This document shows, one piece after another, positions 33,004 to 45,362 of a DNA stretch of 64,000 bases (its first letter is position 1; each line of letters begins with the position of its first letter). Position numbers and translations under genes: made by a program. This stretch comes from Macrolepiota albuminosa (lineage: Eukaryota; Basidiomycota; Agaricomycetes; Agaricales; Agaricaceae): positions 124,001 through 188,000 of the forward strand of contig JAMWFC010000003.1 in NCBI GenBank assembly GCA_027475525.1, written 5' to 3'. The notes under the pieces are model-generated. The model was not told where the DNA came from, did not search any database, and saw nothing but the letters and a program-made list of their open reading frames with translations.

Positions 33004-35456
33004 ATGCTGCAGCCCTCGCCGCCGTCGTCCGTCTCGTCGTCGCGCTCAGGCTCGTCGGGGTCCCGCCTCTCGTTCCTCAGCACGTCGTCGTCCTCGACGT
33101 TCTCGGACTTTTCGGTGTCCTCGCTGCCGTCCCCGCCGGCCTCGGGTTCGAAAACCCACGCATTCTTCGCGTCGCCGTTCCCGACGCGGCCCCCGTCGCC
33201 CACACCCGCGCCCCAGCCGCCGTCAACAAAGACTCATGCCTTCTTTGCCATTCCCGCCATCGACATCTCGTTGCCGACGCCAACGACGCCGAAGCCAACG
33301 CCGACGTTCGAGCATGTCGTCTCAGCGTCCAACGAGCCCACGCCGCGTCCCAAAGACCGCGAGCCCGACCTCTCCGCCCTCCAGCCCCTCCAGGTCCCCG
33401 CAGACGAGCCCACCGCAGGCTCCATCATTTCCTCCGAGCCCGCCGCACAGAACACCGCCCTCTGTCTCCTCAAACCCCTCGGCCACGGCGCCTTCTCCAG
33501 CGTCTGGCTCGCCGACGACCTCTCACCTGTCCCCCTCGTCCTCCGCTCCCGCAGAAGCCTCCACGACCTCCGTCGCCAGGCCTCGCTCAAGTCCTCAAAC
33601 AGCGCCAAGTCCCCACCTTCAGCCACCACACGCTCTGTCTCTCTCTCGTCTTTGAGCCGCGCCGGTTCGCTGCGGAGACTCCGTGCACGCGTGCCTGGTA
33701 CCAGACCCATACGGAGTCTCGAGAACCACCAGGCGACGCCGGTGGACGAGCAGGGTATGCTCACTTCTAGTCTTTCCAGGGCCTCGTCCACGTCTTCGAC
33801 GTCGTCCTACCACCTCAGGCCTAGACCACCAACGATATCGATCGTGGGCCCCGCGTCTCCCCCGGGCAGCGTGGCGTCGACGTTGAGCCAGAGTCCGAGC
33901 ACAAAAGGCCGGCTTGTGGCTGTCAAGATGACTGTGCGCGGGGGCGCAGTGGACGGTGCGACCGTCGAAGATGAGGAGAGGGAGAAAGAGAAGGAACGGA
34001 CGAGGGTCGCGTTTGTCAGAGAGGTCGAGGTCCTCCGCGTGAGTTTACTTCTTTTTTTTAATGATTTCTATGTTATTCTGAACTGAACTGGTGCATCCTA
34101 CAGCACATCTCCCACCCAAACATAACGCCTCTCCTGACCCACCTCTCTACCCCAACGCACCACGTCCTCGTGCTTCCTTTCCTCCCAGGCGGCGACCTCC
34201 TGCAGCTCGTCAACACCGACGTCGCATGGTCCCGGCTCAGAGAGACCGTTCTACAGCGGATGTGGCACGAGCTCTGCAGAGCCGTCGAGTGGATGCACAG
34301 CGTCGGGCTCGTCCACCGCGACATCAAGCTCGAGAGTACGTCGTCTCCTCTAATCTCTATCACACGCCTACTAACCCCGCGGTACCATAAAACAGACATA
34401 CTCCTCACCACACCAATATACACCAACCTACATCCCACCTCGCCCGCTCCGACACCCGCCGACCTCCCCCCGCCCCCGGCGCCTCTCATAAAACTGACAG
34501 ACTTTGGGTTATCTCGGTTCGTCGATATACGTTCGCCGGAAGAACGCAGGCGTGATCGACGTGCGCGTCGAGCCGCGTCGGGTGGAATCCAGGCGGATGA
34601 ACAAAACGAACAAAACAACGCCGACGACGACGAAGACGAAGACGAGGAAGACGAAGAGGACGAGGACGAAGGCCCGCTGCTCTCGACGCGGTGCGGGAGC
34701 GAGGCGTACGCCGCGCCTGAACTCGTGATGGGCGGGTCCGCGCCGTCTCGGAGCGAGCCTTCGCCGCCTCTTCCCTCCACAACGACGGCGGTGGGGGGCA
34801 CGCTCAAGGCGAAGCCGAAGATCAAGGTGGTGCGGGAGGGGAGAGAGGGGGTGTACGACGCGCGCGAGACGGACGCGTGGGCGTGTGGGGTTGTGTTGTA
34901 TGCGCTTGTGGGGCGGCGGCTGCCGTTTGGGGAGGGCGAGGGCGGCGGGGGTGTTGGGAGGGAGCGCGAGAGCGCGGGTGCCGGTGCCGGTGCCGGTGCT
35001 GGTGTTGGTGTTGGTGCGGGGAGAGGACGCGGGCGGATGGCGAGAAGAGCGTGGTTGATGCGCATTGCGAGGGGGGAGTACGAGTGGCCTGAGGTTGAGG
35101 ACGAGGAAGCAGAGGGAGGAGAGAAGGAGTTGGTGGGACTCACGCTTGCGAGGTCGGAGGGTGCACGCCGGATCGTGGGGAGGTTGCTTGTTAGAGATCC
35201 GAGGAGACGTGCGAGGATAGGCGATTTGTGGGGAGATGTGTGGATGGGAGGGACTGGTGAGGTGAAGAGTCCGAGTGTGGTAGATGCTGCGGACGGTGAG
35301 GAAGAAGAGGAAGAAGAAGGAGAAGAAGAAGAAGAAGAGATGGGAGAGGAAGAGCTCGAAGAGGCGCTTCGAGAGGCCGAGGAGGAAGTCGAGACCGACG
35401 GCTGGCTGGTCGATCAGGAAGGCATTGGGGACGTTGCGAGGAGAGAAGTTGTTTGA
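33004..35456 (+). CDS. Ser/Thr protein kinase with large insert (775 aa)
   Basis: Three exons, 33004-34038, 34104-34335 and 34396-35456. The N-terminal 150 residues are serine/proline-rich and disordered. The kinase domain starts with the glycine loop LGHGAFSSVW (about residue 157), then has a roughly 140-residue serine/arginine-rich insert before the catalytic lysine in VAVKM (about 305). Next come the EVEVLRHISHPNI helix, PGGDLLQLV hinge, HRDIKLEN catalytic loop (created exactly by the second splice), DFGLSR, and, after an acidic run, an APEL motif and DAWACGVVLYALVGRRLPFG. The C-terminal tail is glutamate-rich. Substrate and pathway are unknown. It is high in GC, unlike both flanks. Confidence 0.9.
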
Positions 35457-37019
35457 ACCGCCAAAAGTCTGAAGAATATCCGGATCCCTTGAAAATTCTA
35501 GTGCCCGTCTTGACGTCTGCCTGTCTCTCTCTTGTTTCTTGTCTCCGTCTGCGCCCGCTGTCTTGTTGTCATGTCTAGTGCCCGTCTTGACGTCTGCCTG
35601 TCTCTCTCTTGTTTCTTGTCTCCGTCTGCGCCCGCTGTCTTGTTGTCATGGCTTTTGCTTCCCGTTTTTGCCTCTGCCTCGCCGCCTCCTCATCCTCAAA
35701 CAAATAAATATACATGTATGTCCGGTATCGCTCACATATGCGCCACATCCCCCCCTCCCCTGTATCTCCCCACCCCCCGCAAACACCTTTGAAATGATGT
35801 AAAATAAAGAAGTTGACATACAATACACTTACACTAGACTACTACTCCTGCTACTCCTTATTATTTATTCCCTCCCTCTCCCTCGTTTCCTTCCACACCA
35901 CCCAGCCTAACCCTAAACTAACCCAAAGTTTGTGCTATATCCACTGTACACACACCTGCCGCGTCATCCCCAAAGTCTGCTGTATTCCTTCCCCTTCCAT
36001 GCTTCTCCAACCAACCAGTCCCGATTATACTTATTATGTTTTTTTCTGTGCTGTGCTTCTCGTTTTATATTCTTGTTCGTAAAACAAAAACGTAATGTGT
36101 GTTGTTATTGTTGTAGTACGTAGTATGTGCTAGTGTTATTAGAAATTCGTGTTTGGTTTTTAGGTGGTGGAAGTGGGGTTTGAGAGGGTGGTGCATGCGA
36201 TCCCAGGGATACGGGTAATTTTGATCGAGAGTAGATGATAGTAATAGAGTTACTCTGTGTTTCGCGTGGATGCGGACTTTAGCTGTGGGATTAGTGAGGA
36301 ATCTCAAAGTGGGTGAATGGGCAGGATTAATAAAGGAGTCTATGATTGTGTAGAGCCCATCAACTTCTCCTAGGCTATGTAGCCTTTGGAGACATGATGC
36401 ACGTAGTAAGTATACGTATACGCGGCCCCGAGTCGGCCTGATGAAAGCAGAACCAAAGTTCCTTAAGCTTCCAAGCCTCCTGATCTAGTACGAGAGAGGC
36501 CAGGGAGGCTAAAGTATGTTCCCCTTCCAGCATGCATGACCTCAATCAGATTCAATGCCAAGAGTTAAGTAGTTACGGTCTGCAGAATCCAGTTCTGCTC
36601 GAGTAAATACTACCGTCCGATCCCTTTTCTAGATAATTAATGCCTTTATTGTCCGTGCTCATTTGGTCAATTTTATGAACAAATCGGTGTTCCGGTTGAT
36701 TCTGGGTGGGGAACAGTCCAAGCCACCAAGGAAAGTAAAGGTATGCACTACTAATTTAGACGGGGCTGTGGTTTTTTTTTCCCCCTTTTTTCTCGTATAA
36801 TTTATAAGAACTCAACGTTAGGGGTAGGACTTACGGGAGAAAAATTGTGTAAGGCCGGGCGTTACTCTGGACCGAGTCAATTCCACCCGTCACCAGTCAA
36901 ACGTTAAAGGGTATGTCAGGCATGATTCGAGATCAATGTATCCCGAAAACGTGCTTAGTGGTCGTCATGTTATACTCACATATCCTGTCTCTTTGTATCT
37001 CGATTTGCAAGGCTTGTAA
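35457..37019. other. Intergenic, no recognised gene
   Basis: 1.56 kb downstream of the kinase. It contains a 77-bp exact duplication (35497-35650) in the likely 3' untranslated region and pyrimidine-rich DNA. No gene or RNA found. Confidence 0.45.
35497..35650. repeat. 77-bp exact tandem duplication (likely artefact)
   Basis: 35497-35573 is repeated exactly at 35574-35650, just after the kinase stop codon. Confidence 0.85.
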
Positions 37020-37020
37020 C

Positions 37021-38055
37021 ATGAGGACGTTACCTTGTGAATATCATCGACTCGATGCTTTTGAACTTTCTTTGCTGGAAGCTCAGGCTGTCAAGTGGAT
37101 GAGAGTAATTCTCTTCTCAACCTCTGAGACGGTTTGCACCTCAGAGATTCTCCCAAAACTCTCTGGAGCTTTGATGGCTCTACACACTGGTTAACAACCA
37201 GTTTGCACCAATCCAGCAACAACAAGCAGGATATCTTCTGCTTAATGAATTCAAACAAGTCAGCCTCAATTGCCATTCTACTGCTAGAGACAATGTGATG
37301 TCCTTACTGCTCAAGGACAACCAATACAAAACAATATTGGTTTCTTTTGTAAGCTTGGAGAAGCAGGAGCAAGTCCTGCATATGATTGTGCCCTCACAGC
37401 TGTACTGCCACAAGGATACTGAGAGAATTGCCTTTATAGACATGACCACCCTCCCAACCCAAAGCAACCCTTTGCTTTGGACTTTTTGGGCTCCTATGCC
37501 CTTCTATACAAGTGTCATGAGATGCCCAATGTGTGGACTGGTCTCACCATGGATCAGGCCATGTGCATCTACTGGTGCAGCCTATTTGAGTTTGCACTTG
37601 TTTATGCACTTTGCACAAGCCACCACTCCAAGTCCATAGTGCATAGGCACCTGGCTTACATATTTGTGCAGCCTGGCCTCTACCAAGAGGCCATTGCTGA
37701 GTATGAGGCAGTTACAGGGCAACAGTTTATGCCCCTCCAACTTCAAGACTCAGACTTTGAGTCTTGGCCTGTCAATATTCTGGAGGCATCATCCTCTATA
37801 TTCACCATCTCAGACACATTCCACATCTTTATTCATAATCAAATTCCAGTCAGCTGGGCTGACTATGCATATACCTATGGGGTCACTTTCTTGGCCCACA
37901 TATTCTTTGCTGACCATCTACTGCAGCAGAAGGCCATTGCAATTGACAATGAGAAGCTCCAATGCCTCAACCACTATGGGACTCCACAGTCTATTGTTGA
38001 GTGGGATGGGTGGCGTGAGGCCACCCTTGATGATTGGCAGCACCTGATGCTCTAG
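37021..38055 (+). pseudogene. Retroelement ORF of unknown family, decayed copy
   Basis: Homologue of 53642-54706 across about 250 residues. The best part, 37477-38055, is open and reads MDFLGSYALLYKCHEMPN, FEFALVYALC, DYAYTYGVTFLA, NHYGTPQSIVEWDGW. Upstream the frame is broken by stops and shifts. Both copies stand on the same strand, about 400 bp before an ATTGGGGGG polypurine run and LTR-like sequence, so I infer an extra 3' ORF of an LTR retrotransposon. No known domain is recognised. Confidence 0.6.
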
Positions 38056-38449
38056 CAGCAGGACAATTGGTGCATCTCTTCAGTGACACATTCCACAATG
38101 GAATGTACCTTCTCATTGGACAGGATCTCCATGCCTGAGATCTCTGGACATGCCATTATGCATTCAATGATGTGGCTCATTTCAAGGTGGATGAGCAAAT
38201 GATGGGTCAAACTATTGACTCCACTTTTACACTGTCCCCACTTCAGGACTATCCAGATTTCCCTGCCTCAGGCAGGGCTGCCAGGCATGATTCACAAGCC
38301 CACAGCTGAGGACAAACTCCTTGACTATGACATGGATGATGCTACAGCTGATCTATTCTAGAAACCTGGAGACTCTCTCATAGCACCTGTTCCAGACTTA
38401 CTAACAGCCTGACTATTGTGAAAATTTGAGACTGTATTTCATTGGGGGG

Positions 38450-38689
38450 TGTATAGCATAGCGTGCTATGTGGTTACAGCCACATAGCCTGTAGTTGGTA
38501 TAATTAGCATTATATTATATTATAAATAATATAAGATACATAATTACATTATTTAGTATATAGTTTACTTACTATGCTGCTTGATAAGCAGCTTTATTTT
38601 TGTGTTTAGACTACATTAGCAGTAGACCAAAACTGGTCTGATTCAGTGTGTCTGACCCTGAAGCTATTAGAACTCATAACTCTGTTACA
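38450..38689 (+). repeat. Putative LTR after a polypurine tract
   Basis: ATTGGGGGG (38441-38449) followed by TGTATAGCATAGCG and, about 240 bp on, CTGTTACA, giving TG...CA ends. A TGGTAGT sequence follows shortly after and could be a primer-binding site. Ends are inferred from consensus only, because no second copy is present for alignment. Confidence 0.4.
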
Positions 38690-39689
38690 TGAGGCCTGGT
38701 AGTAAACCAGGAGAGAAATCCATGGTCTCAGAAATGTTGCTGCCAGCAAACCAGATGCCCTCACTGATGTACCTGGTATTGCTCAAGGGCTTGTCAACTC
38801 AGTTAAAAGGTCAACCTGACCTGACTTGGTATTCAGAAATGGTGCAAGGCACCACTTTTATATAGTGAAGCATTTACAATTGTTGGCTGCTAGAAGCCAT
38901 GATATACTTCAGGCAGATTTGACTGAATATATTGAATTGTTTATACACATATTCAAACTCAAAGTAATTGAGTATCTTAAGCATAAAGCAGCCTGAGAGT
39001 CAGCAGTCTCAATGGCCATACTGGCTGACTCTGTAGAATGTGAAATAATGGTGCACCAATGAACATCAGTGATTGCAGATGTTATGGACATATTGAATGC
39101 ATCTTTTCAGACAAACAAATTGCAGCAAGACTATATTTGGCATCAAAACACTATGAACTGTCAATGCAGTGTTAGTGGGGTGCCACAGCAAGCATTATCT
39201 GAAGTTGAGACTGTTACAACCACTCTGGCTGAGATAGATGAGCCAATTGTAGCTCAGGAGGTGAAAACACCTTGGAAGCAAGTCACCATCAAAGAAGAAG
39301 TAGACAAATTTCATGTTCTGGAGGAACATGTTAGACCTCATTGCATAGTGCGATATGTCTACCTGGTGGACAATTAGAATGAATGTGTAGATTTCTAGAG
39401 AATGTGCAATCAAGATTTGTGCAACCATGGCAAGTTGTTAATTGATGACCAGGGAATAGTATTTAAAGAGCATGAAGGAGTAACACCTGTTAATGATATG
39501 CAACAACAGTTTGCTACCTGATCTGCTGAGCTGGACAGAGATCTGGATAGTAATGATCAGAGTAGTGAAGACTATGAGGGCAGGGAGCTTAATTGTTGCA
39601 ATAATAATAATAAAGGCCATGATTATAGAAATAACAATTGAGACAATACAGATTGTTGTGGCAGTGGTAGAAATCCTGATGCACTACTA

Positions 39690-40590
39690 GTGGGCCAGGA
39701 TATGAGGCAGCAGCCTACACTATGGCCAAATAGAATGGCCAATGAGCATTTGTATTGCAGCCCTCAGGCATTCTTGATGCCTGCCCCTCATAAGTTGCAT
39801 GAAAGTATGCCTAGAATAAATGAGGCAGTCAAGATCCATATGGATTGTATATACAACTGCCTCACTAGGCTAGTTAATGACTTTCTTGGAGTCAGCTTCA
39901 AGCTTCTAGCAGTGGTGAATCCCTACAAATCTAATGACAAGCAAATCAGAGCATATACTGGAGGACATAAATTTTCCCAGTTAGAAAACTAGGCCATGGA
40001 TATTTGCTATCATTTGGCAGCATGCTGTTATGGTAGTGACAGTATAGATCAGGAAAGAATATTTGTGTTACACAAATTCATGAATGAAGAAGCATAGAAC
40101 TGGTTCTGCTGACATATTTTCTATATTAACCACAACAAGCAGCATTGGACATTTAAAGAAAGTCTTCATAGAACTATATAATAGATTTATAAATGCTGCA
40201 ACTATGCAGAAAGCTTGTGACACCTTTATGAAGGTGGTCTATGATGCTAAAACTGGCATCCAAACATTCTATGATGACCTGGTAGATCATGTGCAGAATA
40301 TAGCCATCTATTTGACAAATATACAATCTGTCAGACATTCTTAGATAGAATACCAACAGACATGCATAAAGCATTGATACATGATGATAATTTGGCTCCT
40401 GAGATCAATATTGTAACTGAGTTCTTGCCATATGCTATTAGATATGAGCAGTCAACAAGAATTGCAGATCATTATGAGCAGCATAGAGTAATGACCTTTG
40501 GAGGCTATGGCTCAGTCACACAACTGGCAGAGGGAGATCTGTCTAGGGATTCCCTATACCAGGTTGGATGCTTCTGGGGCCTCTGAAGCA
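39690..40590 (+). pseudogene. Gag remnant of a Ty3/gypsy element
   Basis: Read across two frame changes, this resembles basidiomycete Ty3 gag capsid domains: FIELYNRFINAATMQKACDT, AKTGIQTFYDDLVDH, TFLDRIPTDMHKALI and a following helix. Stops and frameshifts make it nonfunctional. A degraded zinc knuckle (CYNCGRVKYFTKEC, histidine replaced by tyrosine) lies further on at 41237-41280, separated by inserted repeats. Confidence 0.6.
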
Positions 40591-40750
40591 TGGAAAACAA
40601 CTGTATAGTACAACAAAACCTTAAAAACCCAAAAATTGCCCAAACAAACAAGTGCATAAACAAGACAGGAAAACTCTGGACTTTGGAGGTCAGAAAGGCA
40701 AACTCTGGCTTATGTCAGCAGTATGTATGTGGTACTGAAAGGCCCACACT

Positions 40751-40927
40751 TGTCTGAATGATAGCTAAAGAACCAGAGCACCTCAAGGGCTGAGGATAGT
40801 ACTAATAGATAGTGTTGAAAGAATAGAAACAGTGAAGTAAAAGAATGACAGCAAAAATAAGGAAATGAATAAAAGGAGAATGAAGGAATAAAGAGTGAAA
40901 GAAAAAAAAATGAGGAGTCCCCTGACA
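40751..40927. repeat. LTR-like 177-bp repeat, copy 1
   Basis: TGTCTGAATGAT...CCCCTGACA, with TGTC/GACA inverted ends. A second copy with about 10-15% divergence lies at 41387-41564. No internal region of a matching element is visible, so these may be two solo LTRs inserted into the gag remnant. Confidence 0.6.
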
Positions 40928-41386
40928 CATAGTTCATGCCAAGAAATGATTGACTGTTAGACAGTGAAGGTGGGAACCTTTCTGGCCAAATGGTCAGAAA
41001 TGAAGAAGAATTGCAACCTGTGATTTGTTATTTGTAAGACAATTCTTGTAGGCCAACAGCCTAAGACTAAACCTGCTGAATACTTATCAGCAAGTAAAGA
41101 TAGCCAACCTTATTTGATCAAAATCAAGTGGCAGCCAAAAATGCACTGGCATCTGTGCCATGTATGGGTGGAGACAGATCTAGTGCAGTTGTAAGAGTGA
41201 CCTAGAGAAAGCCAGTGGGCAACTCTCCTGGATGCTATAACTGTGGAAGAGTCAAGTATTTCACCAAGGAGTGTCTGCCTCTCCCAAAACACACATCTGT
41301 GTGGCTTATACAGCTGCAGCACTGAGTGATGCTGCCAGCAACAATGAAGAGAACAAAGTAGTCAAAGAAGCTAAGGATCTCATACT

Positions 41387-41564
41387 TGTCTGAATGATAA
41401 CTAAAGAACCAGAGCACCTTACGGACTGAAAATAGTACCAATAGATAGTGTTGAAAAAGTAGAAGCAGTAAGGTAGAAGAATGACAGCAGAATCAAGAGA
41501 ATGAATAAAGAGAGAATGAAGGAATGAAGAGTGAAAGCAGGAAGAAATGAGGAGTCCCCTGACA
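41387..41564. repeat. LTR-like 177-bp repeat, copy 2
   Basis: Same orientation as 40751-40927 with the same ends. Target duplications are not clear for either copy. Confidence 0.6.
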
Positions 41565-41939
41565 CATGCATCATGGGAGGTTGTGTTTTTCAAGAATACT
41601 GGTCTGGATGTGAGAAGGGTTAGAGTTGTGGAGCCTTGGCTGGCAATACTGGAAAAGCATTGCTGAAAGCAGAAGGGTTTAAAAATTGGGAAGGCACATT
41701 AATAGCAGATAGTGATGGACTTACTGTGGAAAGTATTATGAACTCCAAAGAATCAAATTGTAGTAAAGTGGCTACAAGGTGTAACTGGCATGCTTGAAAA
41801 AGCATCAGGCCAGAGTACCTGAATGAGTGTCTGTAATTATCACACTTTAGCATACTGCAGGAGCTAAGACACAAGGGCTCATGATGTATAACATGTCTAG
41901 GAAAATAAAAAGACTCCTCCTCTGTCCTCCTCCATGCCA

Positions 41940-42703
41940 TGCTACAGCATATCAAGGATGTTCTCCGGCTTGCTCTGAAACAATACTTCTATGACAGATA
42001 TAAGACTCTCATTATGCAGATTGATTAGCACTACTAGGAAGACTGCAGCAAATATTTGAACTCTTAGCCCTCCTAAAATGTGCAAGGAGGCCTGCCTTGA
42101 CCATCTGGTAAACCTCCCAACCTCTTGAACTGGTGGCACTCCTACTTTCTCTGGTGGCCATCTCTCAGTAAGTTGTAGTCCTTTTAATGCTAGCCTCAGT
42201 AGTATGCTTGCTCTTAGGCCCAACTCAATGCAGCCATGGCCTCCAACGATTCCAGCAACACTACAACTACTGACAATGCCCCAGAGAATCTGGCCAACCC
42301 CAAATACACCAACAACTGCAATTAAAAGGCCCTCCAGGCCAACTGACTTTGAAAACCAGGATGACACTGGATCAAGGTACCCAAGAACATGCAGGAACAA
42401 CAAAGGAGGGAAGAAGTCTGTATACTCTGCAGTGAGAAAGACCACTTTATCTTTGAGTGCCCTCAACCTAGCAATTTAGACCCAGAAGATGCACTAAATT
42501 GCAAAATCAACTCTGACATCTTCTCTGCTCTGATATCTTATCTTCATGCAACAACACTTGCACAGGATGCCCTCATGGCTTACCTTCCCTCCCACTCCTT
42601 GCACTCCCTCTTCTTGAAAACCTGCATCATCTCTTCTGGAGACTCTCTCAATACCCTTGTCAACAGTAGTATAGACAACTTCATCAACAAAGCATGGTCT
42701 TAG
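41940..42703 (+). pseudogene. Gag-protease remnant of a second LTR element
   Basis: Contains a zinc knuckle CILCSEKDHFIFEC (pattern CX2CX4HX4C) at about 42417-42458. Near the end is NTLVNSSIDNFINKAW, which resembles a retropepsin active site with the DSG triad decayed. A purine run and TGTATTTTGATGTG just after it (42735-42755) may begin an LTR. Multiple stops are present upstream. Confidence 0.5.
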
Positions 42704-43719
42704 TACCTTTTCAAATGAAGGCACATCATGTAAGAGGGGTGTATTTTGATGTGTGACCTTGGTGTGACTGCAAGCAGTTTGACTCTCTCTCTCCAACTAG
42801 TTGTTTGTTCAAACAGAATTTAGCAAAACATTCTGTAATACAGAACTTATATTATCATTATTGTAGTGTTTTTCTTCATCACAGAGTTCTGTTCATACCT
42901 TCTGTTTTCAGTTCTTATTTTCCTTTTACCAGTGTGTGTTTGGCATATGTTGTTGTTTTCCTTGCTCTTTCACACCTTGTGTTTTTCTTCTGTTTTTTAA
43001 GCCTTGTCTTTTGATGTCAAGCCAGACAGGTTTGTGGAGGTACAGGGGGAAGTTGAATGCTCTCTTATATTGTTACTCTTTGACCCTCTTCTGTTCTCTC
43101 ACACAAGAGTTCCCAGGTCAAAGATGCACTTCCTGACATGGCTGCTGTTGTTGACTCAGCAGAACCTTTGTTGGAGGCAGTTGCAAGCAATGATAGGCTT
43201 CTACTTGGGCTGAGTGCATCAAGGGACATTATGGGCTTACCAACATTTGACATACTGGAGACTCTAGCAATCTTCTGGGACTTAGGATATCTCTGGCTTT
43301 GGCACCCCATTGCAAACTCTACTTATCAGCCTCATCCAACATTTACCAGTCCTTCAGCATGCACTATCTGTTAACTTCAAGGATTTAGAAGGCTTAGGAC
43401 TCATAGTGTTAGCACAATGGTGGGGAGGTAACTCTGACCAAACCCTAATCACTTCTGAAAGGGGTTAGCATTAGGTGCTGCTATTTGATGAAGCACCTCA
43501 ATCAGAAGTCTAAAAAATCAATGACAACAGCACATGATATACTCAAACTCAACATTTTGACTTATCAGAAATTGATACAATGTTTAGCGCTGACATTAGT
43601 GCTCATGGTATCTGTCGAAGATTTTCCAACCATACCCTGGAGAAGCCTGGCCAAGAAATTACACTAAAAAGTGAGCAGTGATGATCTTCTATTATAGATG
43701 TTTACAGATAGCACTAACA

Positions 43720-44697
43720 CAAGCACCTCACATTGGCATATTGGTACCACCAGGAGCGGCATGGCATGCCTTAGCACTCCAAGGGCTAATTTTTGCATAT
43801 TTTTATGTTAATAACTCATAGCTGGAGCCTCTAATTACTCCAGAACCCCCTTTATGGCACCATCTATTCTTAGCACCACTCTTGACACCTTGCTGCACCT
43901 TGCCACTCACACTCCAGGGCTATACATGGATATGGACACTTGGCACCAGTCAATTCAGAATGATGCTCTTAGCCAGTAGCAGTGCTTACAAGAGAAATGA
44001 TAGAGCATTTTCATAACAGACAGCTTGGAGTTTCACTTTAGCACTTTGCCAACTCAGACTGACAGTATGACTGTAGACCTTTTACTATATAGTTTAATTC
44101 ATAGCATTCACTTACATATAAATACTTACTTTTTATCACTCTATACAACAGACTACCTTTTGTTGACCATGTCAGCAAGAGGACTCTGCTTTAGTTCTCT
44201 CTCTCTCTCTCTGCAATCTCTTAGTGCCTTGCAACTACGGCAAGGCATTTGTACTTAGATCTGCTAAGCAATCTTGTCATTTTATTATCTCTTTTAGGTG
44301 CTAACATTTAGCACCTCTTAGTAACCCTTTTCAGTGCCTCTTAGCACCTTTTCTTGGTGACTCTCTCCCACACTCCTTAGTGCCTCTCCTTGGCAACTCT
44401 CTTATGCTTCTTAGCATCTTTCATTGGTGATTCTCCAATGTCTCTTAGCACCTTTTTTTGGTGACTCTCTCCCATGCTTTTTAGCACCTTTTCTTGGTGA
44501 CTTTTAGTACACTCTTGCTGCATTTTGGACCTTACATAAGCACCAATCATCCCCTTTTCTTGCCACCAATCTCTTGCCTACCATGCATTCTCTGGGACCT
44601 GTCTGGGACTCTTTCTCATATTTAGCATGTCTAAAGCTAGATTGACTAAGTAGCTGTATTAGTGATAGTACATCTTAGCTCAATTTGGGCATCATCA
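43720..44697 (+). repeat. Diverged LTR related to 6013-7024
   Basis: Shares with 6013-7024, in the same order, a TATA-like box before ACTTAC, the GCAAGGCATTT...CTTAGA...GCTAAGC segment, TTCTCTGGGACCTG and the terminal TTTGGGC(A/G)TCATCA. It is CpG-poor, whereas the nested copy is CpG-rich, so this one is older. The left boundary is approximate. Confidence 0.6.
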
Positions 44698-45362
44698 GCA
44701 GACTCATATAATTTCAAGTCAGTTCAAAGTTGCTGTGGCCAACGGGCTATAATGCTGTTGGTTGCTATCATCCATGTGCTGCCAGTTGCCATTAGCTGAG
44801 ACTACAAGGAGAGGCACTAATTGTTGGCACCACAAATAGATTTATCTTGGAAAATACAGTAGTGTATAGTATAAAAGATAGCTACTATACATGTATATAG
44901 GAGAGAATTATAACTCTTGGAGCACCAAGTTACACTCAGCGCTTAAATTGTGCTAGCCTGCCTTGACTTTGTCACTAAATTGGGCGCTAGCTTTGTCTTT
45001 ATTGTCTTTGTTATTTATGGTGCCATCTATAGGCATATTGCACTGCTTCTTTTCTATATTTTTGCCTAAGCTCTGACACTCACATTTTGTTAGTAAGTGT
45101 TTGAGGTGCTATTGTCTAGTATGTTGTTTTATCATATTTGCCCAAGCACACTGAGACTCTGTCAGAACTCCTTACAACTATGCATGTCAGGCACTAGAGA
45201 TGGCATTGTACTATGTAACATCCAGTGCATTTAACCACAGTTGATGTTATTAGCAACCTTGTCATTCTTACCTCAGATGCAGGCCTTGGCTCTTGGAGAG
45301 AGAGATTGCCTATTCCTCTAGTTGCTCTTTCTGTTCCTCCATTTAAATGTCCAAGATAGCAG

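Noticed and set aside
32972..33655. Arginine-rich frame of 227 codons on the plus strand and similar frames opposite the kinase gene
   Set aside because: These are shadow frames of the GC-rich kinase coding sequence, where the reading with kinase motifs and splice sites is the real one.
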